Shown here: piece by piece, positions 7,804-13,390 of the stretch
Layout: every line of letters begins with the position of its first letter
How positions within the stretch are numbered: the stretch's first letter is position 1
Assembly: GCA_002305335.1 (NCBI GenBank)
Contig: DBQR01000010.1
Coordinates: forward strand, 1-18,120
Direction: 5' to 3'
Length of the DNA: 18,120 bases
DNA from: Clostridiales bacterium UBA1389
GTDB lineage: Bacteria > Bacillota > Clostridia > Oscillospirales > CAG-382
Made by a program: the position numbers and the translations under genes
The notes under the pieces: model-generated
Databases searched by the model: none
Seen by the model: the letters and a program-made list of their open reading frames with translations, nothing else
Told to the model about the DNA's origin: nothing

Positions 7804-8627
7804 TCTTGCTTGTTTATGTTTGAAATATTATCTAATATAACCTTCTTATTTCTCCATGAGAAGGGGTATTTTGAAAATTCCTCATCCGTCATTGAGTGTA
7901 TTAAATCAAAGGATAAGTCTGAGATATAGCCTTCGGTAAAGTAGCTGTCGTCGGTTTTCCCTTTGTTCCGGTTCATGGGGCAGGACTGTTGACAGATATC
8001 GCAACCCCAGACAATGCGTTTATTTTGCAACAGCAGTTTTTCGGTTTCGGTCTTTTTGGTCTTTTGCGAAATATTCGACAGGCATTTTGATACATCAAAG
8101 GATTTTTCGCCGATTGCTCCGGCGGGACATACTTTTTTACAAATGCCGCAATCGGCGCAGGATAATATTTCACCTTCGGTTGATTCAATTTCAAGGTCGG
8201 TTATAATTTCCCCCAAAAACACATAAGAACCGTATTTTTCCGTAATAAGCAGGGTGTTTTTACCGATAACCCCGAGTCCTGCACCGGCGGCGGCAAGTTT
8301 TTCGTTGACGGGAGAGTGGTCGGTGAAGGCAAGAAAAACGTTTTCGGGGAACAGTTGCTGTAAATCGGGGATCAGCTTTTGAAATATATTGTCGAACTTT
8401 TTATGGTAGTCGTAAACCCGGGCATATTCCGACATTTGATAATCATCAACGGGGGTGTTATTGGTTTTATAAGGAACGGCAAATATAACAACGGTTTTAG
8501 CTCCCTCCGAAACGCATCGGTCATAAAGCCGCCTGTTTGCAATACCGCAGGCGGAGAAGGGAATAAAACCGTAAAAATTTATATTATATTTTTCAAGCAC
8601 TGATGAAACCTGATTTTTAGCAGACAT
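7800..8627 (-). CDS. QueG-like epoxyqueuosine reductase, short form
   Basis: A 275-residue cytoplasmic iron-sulfur protein of the QueG family. QueG is a cobalamin and 4Fe-4S enzyme that reduces epoxyqueuosine to queuosine in tRNA. The N-terminal half has YARVYDYHKKF (69-79), like the family YHxxL region. The TDHSPVNEKLAA block holds the presumed catalytic D103, followed by GLGVIGKNTLLI (117-128) and FLGEI. Two 4Fe-4S clusters are supported by C157, C160, C163, C167, C182, C209, C212 and C216, with GCDICQ and SCPMN as in QueG. It ends after the FSWRNKKVILDNI region and lacks the C-terminal helical extension of E. coli QueG (about 379 residues). The queuosine role is likely but not certain; some short relatives are annotated only as double-cluster ferredoxin-like proteins. 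ATG 8627 has a weak AAGG site. Confidence 0.75.
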   Translation of the reverse strand: MSAKNQVSSVLEKYNINFYGFIPFSACGIANRRLYDRCVSEGAKTVVIFAVPYKTNNTPVDDYQMSEYARVYDYHKKFDNIFQKLIPDLQQLFPENVFLAFTDHSPVNEKLAAAGAGLGVIGKNTLLITEKYGSYVFLGEIITDLEIESTEGEILSCADCGICKKVCPAGAIGEKSFDVSKCLSNISQKTKKTETEKLLLQNKRIVWGCDICQQSCPMNRNKGKTDDSYFTEGYISDLSFDLIHSMTDEEFSKYPFSWRNKKVILDNISNINKQD

Positions 8628-8676
8628 TTATTTACCTTGTTAAATTAAACTTGAAATTAATGCTATTCTTAAAAAT

Positions 8677-8705
8677 TGCTATTAAATAGATTTGTAAACT
8701 GTCAA
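8677..8705 (-). promoter_or_regulatory. Possible weak promoter for the queG-like gene
   Basis: A perfect -35 TTGACA on the minus strand (8700-8705) lies 73 bases before the ATG. No good -10 stands at 17±1 bases; the best hexamers there, such as ATAGCA, match poorly. It is given only because no other promoter is visible between the composite repeat and the gene. Confidence 0.3.
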
Positions 8706-8718
8706 ATAGGCTACATTT

Positions 8719-8834
8719 TATAAAGGGAGTTGTCAGTGTCGGCTGACCGAGGGATTATCTTTGGCGTAAACTATAAAATACAATCCCTCCGGCTCGGCTT
8801 CGCCTCGCCGCATTTCTTGCACAATGGAGGCTGA
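8719..8834 (-). repeat. Degenerate composite palindromic repeat
   Basis: Non-coding and rich in nested inverted repeats. GAGGGATT (8749-8756) pairs with AATCCCTC (8782-8789). GTCAG-TGTCG-GCTGAC lies at 8732-8747. GGCTCGGC, loop TTC, GCCTCGCC lies near 8791-8809. GGAGGC is at the right end. Read on the minus strand it repeats the plan of the copies at 1651 and 5373: GCCTYC, a TGGC/CGGC hairpin, then GGATGAGGGG or GGAGGGATT. I take it as a decayed, longer relative of the same superfamily, perhaps a MITE-like element. Confidence 0.55.
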
Positions 8835-8849
8835 AAACGAAATAGTCGG

Positions 8850-8886
8850 ACAAAAGAAACAACCGGTTTCCCAACGGGAAACCGGT
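8850..8886 (-). terminator. Terminator of the rpsF-ssb-rpsR operon
   Basis: A perfect 11-bp stem: ACCGGTTTCCC (8862-8872), loop AAC, GGGAAACCGGT (8876-8886). On the minus strand it is followed by TTGTTTCTTTTG. It begins eight bases after the rpsR stop codon. Confidence 0.9.
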
Positions 8887-8893
8887 AAACAAA

Positions 8894-9145
8894 CTAATCT
8901 GATATATAGGGCAAAAGGGCTATCTGCCTTGCCTGCTTAACGGCTTCGGTAAGCTGTCTCTGGTGCTTGGCGCAGGTGCCGGTTACACGCCGGGGAAGTA
9001 TCTTCGCTCTGTCGGAAGTACTCTTTTTAAGGCGGGCAACATCTTTATAATCGATATGCTCTACTTTTTCGGCACAAAAGACACATACTTTTGCTTTTCT
9101 GCGGGGCCTGAAGCTTTTACCGCTGTCCTTAAAGTCTTTGTCCAT
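8894..9145 (-). CDS. rpsR: 30S ribosomal protein S18, zinc-binding (C+) form
   Basis: S18 binds 16S rRNA as a heterodimer with S6 on the 30S platform. The 83 residues contain the family core YKDV, then RAKILPRRVTGTCAKHQRQL (46-65), then KQARQIALLPY (70-80). C21, C24, C58 and H61 form a Cys-x2-Cys plus Cys-x2-His set, so this is the zinc-binding version; from memory, the B. subtilis protein lacks these ligands. The start is well supported by AAGGAG eight bases upstream. It is the last gene of the rpsF-ssb-rpsR operon, 42 bases after ssb, and is followed directly by a terminator. Confidence 0.97.
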   Translation of the reverse strand: MDKDFKDSGKSFRPRRKAKVCVFCAEKVEHIDYKDVARLKKSTSDRAKILPRRVTGTCAKHQRQLTEAVKQARQIALLPYISD

Positions 9146-9187
9146 TATTTATTCTCCTTATTATTCGGTATTTGTGTCTGATATTAA

Positions 9188-9619
9188 TCAGAAGGGAAGC
9201 TCGTCGTCGGCGGAAAGCTCTTCAAAGGAACCTTCCGGGACGGGAGTAGAGTAATTGGGCAGGGATGAACCGGCAGCCATACCGCCGCCGGTGTAGTCGT
9301 CTTTGCGGCCTACGAAGGATACTTCTTCGGCAACCACTTCGGTGGAAAAGCGTTTATTATTGTTGTTATCGGTCCAGGTCCTTGTCTGGAGGTAACCCCT
9401 TACCAGAATGGGCTTACCTTTTGAAAAGTATTTGGTTACGAATTCGGCGGTTTTGCGCCAGCAGACTATGTCGATGAAATCCGTCTGCTGTTCCCCCTGG
9501 CTGAACCTGCGGTTGACGCCTATTCTGAAGGAAGTAACCGGCGTTCCGTTCTGGGTGGTTTTGAGTTCGGGGTCGGCGACAAGATGCCCTATCAGAACAA
9601 CTAAATTAAAGCTTGCCAT
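9188..9619 (-). CDS. ssb: Single-stranded DNA-binding protein
   Basis: SSB coats single-stranded DNA during replication, repair and recombination and recruits partner proteins through its C-terminal tip. The 143 residues hold an OB fold over about 1-108, with NLVVLIGHLVADPELK near the start, DFIDIVCWRKTAEF (47-60) and the GKPILVRGYLQTRTW strand (68-82). A short flexible glycine- and serine-containing linker (about 110-133) leads to the acidic tip DDELPF, the standard partner-binding motif. It sits between rpsF and rpsR, the arrangement conserved across Firmicutes. A short GGCAGGG serves as a modest ribosome binding site before ATG 9619. Confidence 0.97.
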   Translation of the reverse strand: MASFNLVVLIGHLVADPELKTTQNGTPVTSFRIGVNRRFSQGEQQTDFIDIVCWRKTAEFVTKYFSKGKPILVRGYLQTRTWTDNNNNKRFSTEVVAEEVSFVGRKDDYTGGGMAAGSSLPNYSTPVPEGSFEELSADDELPF

Positions 9620-9665
9620 TTATTTACCCTGCCTTTCACCTTGTGTTGTTACGCAAAGACAAATT

Positions 9666-9959
9666 TTAGCTTTCGACCTTAACAATGATTGAACGGAGTA
9701 TCGAGTCGTTAATGTTATAGAGTCTCTTCAGTTCTGCGGGAAATTCCGGACCCGAATAGAATCTTACAAGAACATAGTAACCTTCGGTATAATCGTTTAT
9801 GGGATAAGCAAGACGCCTTGTGCCCCATTCGCTGACCGACTCGATTGTGCCGTTTTCGGAAACCAGTGAAGTAAACTTTTCAACCACCGCTTTAATGTTT
9901 TCTTCGCCGATGGTGTTGTTTACGATAAAAATGGTTTCGTACAGCCTTTTCTGTTCCAT
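9666..9959 (-). CDS. rpsF: 30S ribosomal protein S6
   Basis: S6 is the partner of S18 on the 30S platform. The 97 residues are a normal length and show the family pattern: YETIFIVNN at the N-terminus, the ESVSEWGTRRLAYPI stretch (about 40-54), EGYYVLVRF (59-67) and LKRLYNINDSILRSIIVK (77-94). Its start has a strong AAGGAGG ribosome binding site. It is the first gene of the operon with ssb and rpsR, read from the promoter at 10063-10091. The leader can fold so that the ribosome binding site is paired, which suggests translational autocontrol. Confidence 0.97.
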   Translation of the reverse strand: MEQKRLYETIFIVNNTIGEENIKAVVEKFTSLVSENGTIESVSEWGTRRLAYPINDYTEGYYVLVRFYSGPEFPAELKRLYNINDSILRSIIVKVES

Positions 9960-10056
9960 TCTTACACCTCCTTATGGACTTTTGACTGCGCCCGCCTTTA
10001 TATAGGCTTTGCAGTAAGGAGAAAATACGGCGGTTTTGTTTTTGCCGCTTTTCAAT
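9960..10056 (-). promoter_or_regulatory. rpsF leader with possible Shine-Dalgarno sequestration
   Basis: About 97 bases of transcript leader. On the minus strand CTCCTTA (10021-10015) is exactly complementary to TAAGGAG of the rpsF ribosome binding site (9974-9968). The segment between them holds a second stem, ACTGC (10015-10011) with GCAGT (9989-9985), enclosing GCC and GGC around an A/T loop. A separate small hairpin, GCGG/CCGC, lies at 10030-10048. S6:S18 is known to bind rpsF leaders as a repressor in several bacteria. I could not confirm the published S6:S18 consensus here. Confidence 0.5.
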
Positions 10057-10062
10057 CAAGGT

Positions 10063-10091
10063 ATTTTAGCAGATATTTATGGCTTTGTCAA
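10063..10091 (-). promoter_or_regulatory. Promoter of the rpsF-ssb-rpsR operon
   Basis: On the minus strand, a perfect -35 TTGACA (10086-10091), a 17-base spacer and -10 TAAAAT (10063-10068). The start site should be near 10056. The stretch from here to the prs terminator (about 10092-10213) is AT-rich, and I see nothing else in it. Confidence 0.88.
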
Positions 10092-10213
10092 TATATTTTT
10101 TAAGAAATAACCCGTTTTTCGGTTTATTTTTCAAATTTCCGCTATTTAGCTTTTTAATAAATACGGTGTTACTCCTTATATGTAAACTGAAGTTCCATTG
10201 GTTTTTACGGGTT

Positions 10214-10240
10214 AAAAAATGCGGCATTTCTGCCGCATTT
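10214..10240 (-). terminator. Terminator of the PRPP synthetase gene
   Basis: Stem AAATGCGGCA (10217-10226), loop TTTC, TGCCGCATTT (10231-10240). On the minus strand it runs into TTTTTT. It lies 20 bases beyond the stop codon. Confidence 0.88.
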
Positions 10241-10259
10241 CTATAATATAAAATATTAA

Positions 10260-11381
10260 TTATTCATTCTTCAGCGAAGCGGATTTCAACAGCCGCCTTA
10301 TTCTGGTGGTGGCGTCAAGGAGGGGGGAGATGGATTCGTCGTGGGAGAGGGTGTTTATTATTTTTGCAATGAATTTTGAAAGGTCAACTTCCACAAACCA
10401 GGGTTTATGCTTTATTTCCGCCGGGATATAGGAAAGGTTCGTGGTGTAAAGCTTTTTTAGCTTGCCTTCCTCATAGAGTCTGTCGAATTTGGCAACTCCT
10501 TCGGTAAACAGGGCATAGGTACAAGCAACATAGGCCGCTTCGATTTTTTGGGTGGTAATGACGTTTATAATATCGATTATCGATTCGCCGGAGGCGATCA
10601 TATCGTCAACGATAAGCACCCTTTTCCCTTCAAGGGGACCGCCTATATATTCATGCTGGATAATGGGGTTCTTTCCGTTTTCTATCCGGGTATGGTCACG
10701 CCGCTTGTAGAACATACCCACGTCAACCCCCAGGACGTTGGCATAATAAATCGCCCTGTCCATGGCTCCCGTATCCGGTGATATAACCACCATATTGCTT
10801 TTGGAGATATTGTTTCCCTCATGGGCGATATAGCTCTTAAGCATGGAATAGGTGGGGAAGATGTTTTCAAAGGAGGAGTTGGGAATGGCGTTGTAGATGG
10901 TGGGGTCATGCACGTCAAAGGAAATAATGGTGTCAACCCCTAAATTTTCAAGCTCGTTCAGGGCAAGGGCGCAGTCTAAGGATTCCCTGCCTTTTCTCTT
11001 ATGCTGGCGGGAGGCGTAAAGCAGAGGCATAATGACGGTAACCCGGTTTGCCTTGCCGCCTATGGCGGACAGTACCCGCTTTACGTCCTGATAATGTTCG
11101 TCGGGGGACATATGGTTTTCAAAGCCGAACATGGGGTAGGTGATGGAATAGTTCCCCACGTCAACGATGATATAAACGTCCTTTCCCCTTACCGATTCAT
11201 CAAGCTTAAGTTTACCTTCACCGTTGGAAAAACGGACTTCCTCGATGGGGAGGATATAGGTCATTTCGGGTTCCTGAACGTTCCTTAAATTCTTAATCCA
11301 GTCGTCAACCAGTTTGCCGAGCTCTCTTGCGCTCTTCAGTACTATAAGACAAAGCTCGCCGTGATACGAAGTTGCTTTCAT
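10260..11381 (-). CDS. prs: Ribose-phosphate pyrophosphokinase, long divergent form
   Basis: PRPP synthetase transfers pyrophosphate from ATP to ribose 5-phosphate, supplying nucleotide, histidine, tryptophan and NAD synthesis in the cytoplasm. The 373 residues exceed the usual 310-320. The two-domain PRPP synthetase plan is clear. MPLLYASRQHKRKGRES (118-134) matches the ATP-loop region usually written YARQDRK. FDVHDP (155-160) carries the expected catalytic H158. SPDTGAMDRA (201-210) matches the SPDxGG block. VLIVDDMIASGESI (255-268) is the PRPP-binding loop, with ASGES replacing the usual DTAGT. Extra length lies at the N-terminus and in the C-terminal tail. ATG 11381 is preceded by AAGGAAGG. 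It is a single-gene unit with its own promoter and terminator, divergent from recA. Activity is very likely; regulation may differ from classical Prs. Confidence 0.88.
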   Translation of the reverse strand: MKATSYHGELCLIVLKSARELGKLVDDWIKNLRNVQEPEMTYILPIEEVRFSNGEGKLKLDESVRGKDVYIIVDVGNYSITYPMFGFENHMSPDEHYQDVKRVLSAIGGKANRVTVIMPLLYASRQHKRKGRESLDCALALNELENLGVDTIISFDVHDPTIYNAIPNSSFENIFPTYSMLKSYIAHEGNNISKSNMVVISPDTGAMDRAIYYANVLGVDVGMFYKRRDHTRIENGKNPIIQHEYIGGPLEGKRVLIVDDMIASGESIIDIINVITTQKIEAAYVACTYALFTEGVAKFDRLYEEGKLKKLYTTNLSYIPAEIKHKPWFVEVDLSKFIAKIINTLSHDESISPLLDATTRIRRLLKSASLKNE

Positions 11382-11430
11382 TATAAACCTTCCTTTAGTA
11401 AAATTTTTACGGTCGCCCTTCAACGTAATA

Positions 11431-11459
11431 ATTATATAACACATTCATTGTAATGTAAA
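11431..11459 (-). promoter_or_regulatory. Promoter of the PRPP synthetase gene
   Basis: On the minus strand, -35 TTTACA (11454-11459), a 17-base spacer and a perfect -10 TATAAT (11431-11436). The leader to the ATG would be about 43 bases. A second, weaker pair, TTGTGG and TACAAT, overlaps it slightly upstream. Confidence 0.75.
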
Positions 11460-11541
11460 TATACGCTTTCCACAAAATATGGGACAAATATGGTGTAAAA
11501 TGCCTACTTTTATCAAAATGTAGATTGAATTGAAAAATATA

Positions 11542-11570
11542 TTGACATTTATTTTATTATATGGTAGAAT
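11542..11570 (+). promoter_or_regulatory. recA promoter
   Basis: A perfect -35 TTGACA (11542-11547), a 17-base AT-rich spacer and -10 TAGAAT (11565-11570). The start site would fall near 11577, inside the LexA box. The leader to recA is about 100 bases. Confidence 0.9.
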
Positions 11571-11574
11571 AAAA

Positions 11575-11588
11575 TGAACATTAGTTCG
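11575..11588 (+). promoter_or_regulatory. LexA (SOS) operator of recA
   Basis: TGAAC-ATTA-GTTCG matches the Gram-positive SOS box CGAAC-N4-GTTCG at nine of its ten defined positions. GAAC and GTTC form a perfect palindrome with a 4-base centre. It begins four bases after the -10 and covers the predicted start site, so bound LexA would block recA transcription. A lexA gene lies at 17265-17873. Confidence 0.88.
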
Positions 11589-11604
11589 TATGCAACGGCA
11601 TTTT

Positions 11605-11646
11605 TACCCCGTTTTTCCTTATCAAACATCAACAGGGGTATTTTTT
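11605..11646 (+). terminator. Weak terminator-like hairpin in the recA leader
   Basis: TACCCC (11605-11610) can pair with GGGGTA (11635-11640), directly followed by TTTTTT (11641-11646). The stem is only 6 bp and the loop 24 bases, so it would be a poor terminator by itself. It lies between the SOS promoter and the recA start. Confidence 0.35.
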
Positions 11647-11675
11647 AATATATTACTTTTGAAAGGATATAAGCC

Positions 11676-12737
11676 ATGGCTGAAAACGAAGTGATAAAGG
11701 ACGTTACCGCAAAGAAAAAAGCCCTGGAAACCGCTCTTTCCCATCTTGAAAAGAAGGAAGGAAAGGGTATCGTAATGCGTCTGGGGGAAAACCCCTCCAT
11801 GGAAGTTAAGGCGGTGTCCACCGGCAGCCTTTCCCTTGACTTGGCTTTAGGGATAGGCGGGGTACCCAAGGGCAGGATTGTGGAAATATTCGGGCCCGAA
11901 TCCTCCGGTAAGACCACCGTCGCCCTTCATATGATTGCCGAAGTCCAGAGGGAAGGGGGGGAAGCCGCCTTTATCGACGCGGAACACGCCCTTGACCCGG
12001 TTTACGCCAAGGCGGTGGGGGTAAATATTAACGACCTGCTTGTTTCCCAGCCCGACGACGGGGAAACCGCCCTTGAGGTGTGCGACGCTTTGGTGCGTTC
12101 CGGCGCGGTGGATATCGTGGTCATCGACTCGGTGGCAGCCCTTGTCCCCCGCAGCGAAATCGACGGGGATATGGGAGCATCCCATGTGGGACTTCATGCA
12201 AGGCTTATGTCCCAGGCACTCCGCAAACTTTCGGGGGCTATATCCAAGTCCAACGCCATTGTGGTGTTTATCAACCAGCTCAGGGAAAAGGTGGGGGTTA
12301 TGTACGGCAACCCCGAAGTAACCACCGGCGGGCGGGCACTGAAGTTTTACTCTTCCGTCAGAATCGACATCAGAAAAGGGGAACAGATTAAGGAAGGCAC
12401 CGATATTATAGGCAACCACGTCAAATGCAAGGTGGTTAAAAACAAGGTGGCTCCCCCCTTCAGAACCGCGGAATTCGACATCATCTACGGCAGAGGAATT
12501 TCAAAGGAAAGCGAACTTGTGGAACTGGGCGTGCTGTTTGAAATTATCGAAAAGGCGGGTTCCTGGTTTTCCTACAACGGTCAGCGGCTCTGCCAGGGCA
12601 AGGACAATCTTAGAAAAATTTTAAGCGAAAACAGGGAACTGTTCAACGAAGTCGAATCAAAGGTAAGGGACGCCTACAAGAAGTCCGACGGCAGCTTTGC
12701 CTATACCGATGATTTGGGAACCTTGGACGAGGCATGA
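11676..12737 (+). CDS. recA: Recombinase RecA
   Basis: RecA forms an ATP-dependent filament on single-stranded DNA, drives strand exchange, and triggers LexA self-cleavage in the SOS response. The 353 residues are standard. Walker A GPESSGKT (73-80), Walker B VVIDS (148-152), loop L1 around 160-172, FINQLREKVGVMYGNPE (198-214) leading into L2, and KVVKNKVAPPFRTAEF (252-267) are all present. An acidic tail ends in DDLGTLDEA. L1 reads MGASHVGLHARL, with Ala and His where B. subtilis RecA has Asp and Gln. The start has AAAGGA eight bases upstream. It heads a long plus-strand unit, under the LexA box, and overlaps recX by ATGA. Confidence 0.98.
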   Translation: MAENEVIKDVTAKKKALETALSHLEKKEGKGIVMRLGENPSMEVKAVSTGSLSLDLALGIGGVPKGRIVEIFGPESSGKTTVALHMIAEVQREGGEAAFIDAEHALDPVYAKAVGVNINDLLVSQPDDGETALEVCDALVRSGAVDIVVIDSVAALVPRSEIDGDMGASHVGLHARLMSQALRKLSGAISKSNAIVVFINQLREKVGVMYGNPEVTTGGRALKFYSSVRIDIRKGEQIKEGTDIIGNHVKCKVVKNKVAPPFRTAEFDIIYGRGISKESELVELGVLFEIIEKAGSWFSYNGQRLCQGKDNLRKILSENRELFNEVESKVRDAYKKSDGSFAYTDDLGTLDEA

Positions 12738-13357
12738 CCGACTTCCCGAAAGAAATCCCCGTTGAAAATATTATTGTCTGTGAAGATAAGAACGAAGTCA
12801 TTCTGCAGGCAAACGGGGAAAGCTACACCGTTACTAACTCCGACTTTGTTTCCCTCGGCGTGGGCGGTTGTGTGGATTTAGAAAAGCTGACCTTTGCCGC
12901 CGAAAAGCTGTCCTGCATAAAAAAGGCCGAAAATTATTTGTCCTACAACGACCTTTCGAAGCGGAAGCTTAGGGAAAAGCTGAAAAAGCATTTCGGCGAT
13001 GAAGTCATTGAAGCGGTTATAAGCCTCCTTGAGGATAAGGGCTATATAAACGACCAAAGCCTTTCGGAACGGCTTGCGGTAAATCTTGCCGAAAAACGCC
13101 GTTTCGGAAAAGCAAGGATAAAAGCTTTCCTTTACGAAAAGGGCTTTTCAACCGAGGATATAAAGTCTGCCCTTGATTCGGTTGATGAGGAAAAATTAAC
13201 AGAAAATCTTGAGTATTTAATCAGAACCGAAGGCAGAAAATATAATCTGTCCGACAGAAAGTCAAAAGCAAAATTCATAAATTACCTTTACCGGCTGGGC
13301 TATTCCTGGGATGAAATAAAGCATGCCCTAAACGAATACTCCCCCGACGAGGAATAA
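12734..13357 (+). CDS. recX: Regulatory protein RecX
   Basis: RecX binds RecA filaments and modulates their growth and activity. The 207 residues are a normal Firmicute length. After a beta-rich N-terminal part (about 1-60), three RecX helical repeats follow: AENYLSYNDLSKRKLREKL (65-83) with VISLLEDKGYINDQ (about 95-108); then EKRRFGKARIKAFLYEKGFS; then a last repeat ending in RLGYSWDEIKHALNEY. ATG 12734 overlaps the recA stop as ATGA, the usual recA-recX coupling. It shares the SOS promoter. Confidence 0.93.
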   Translation: MTDFPKEIPVENIIVCEDKNEVILQANGESYTVTNSDFVSLGVGGCVDLEKLTFAAEKLSCIKKAENYLSYNDLSKRKLREKLKKHFGDEVIEAVISLLEDKGYINDQSLSERLAVNLAEKRRFGKARIKAFLYEKGFSTEDIKSALDSVDEEKLTENLEYLIRTEGRKYNLSDRKSKAKFINYLYRLGYSWDEIKHALNEYSPDEE

Positions 13358-13390
13358 ATAAACGAAAAAATTTACGAAAGTGATAACAGT

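Noticed and set aside
11590..11694. 34-codon ORF starting ATG in the recA leader and running past the recA start
   Set aside because: No ribosome binding site precedes it, it enters recA in the wrong frame, and its sequence has no recognisable feature.
11847..12419. 190-codon open frame on the minus strand
   Set aside because: It lies entirely antisense to recA, has no family features, and follows from the codon bias of recA.
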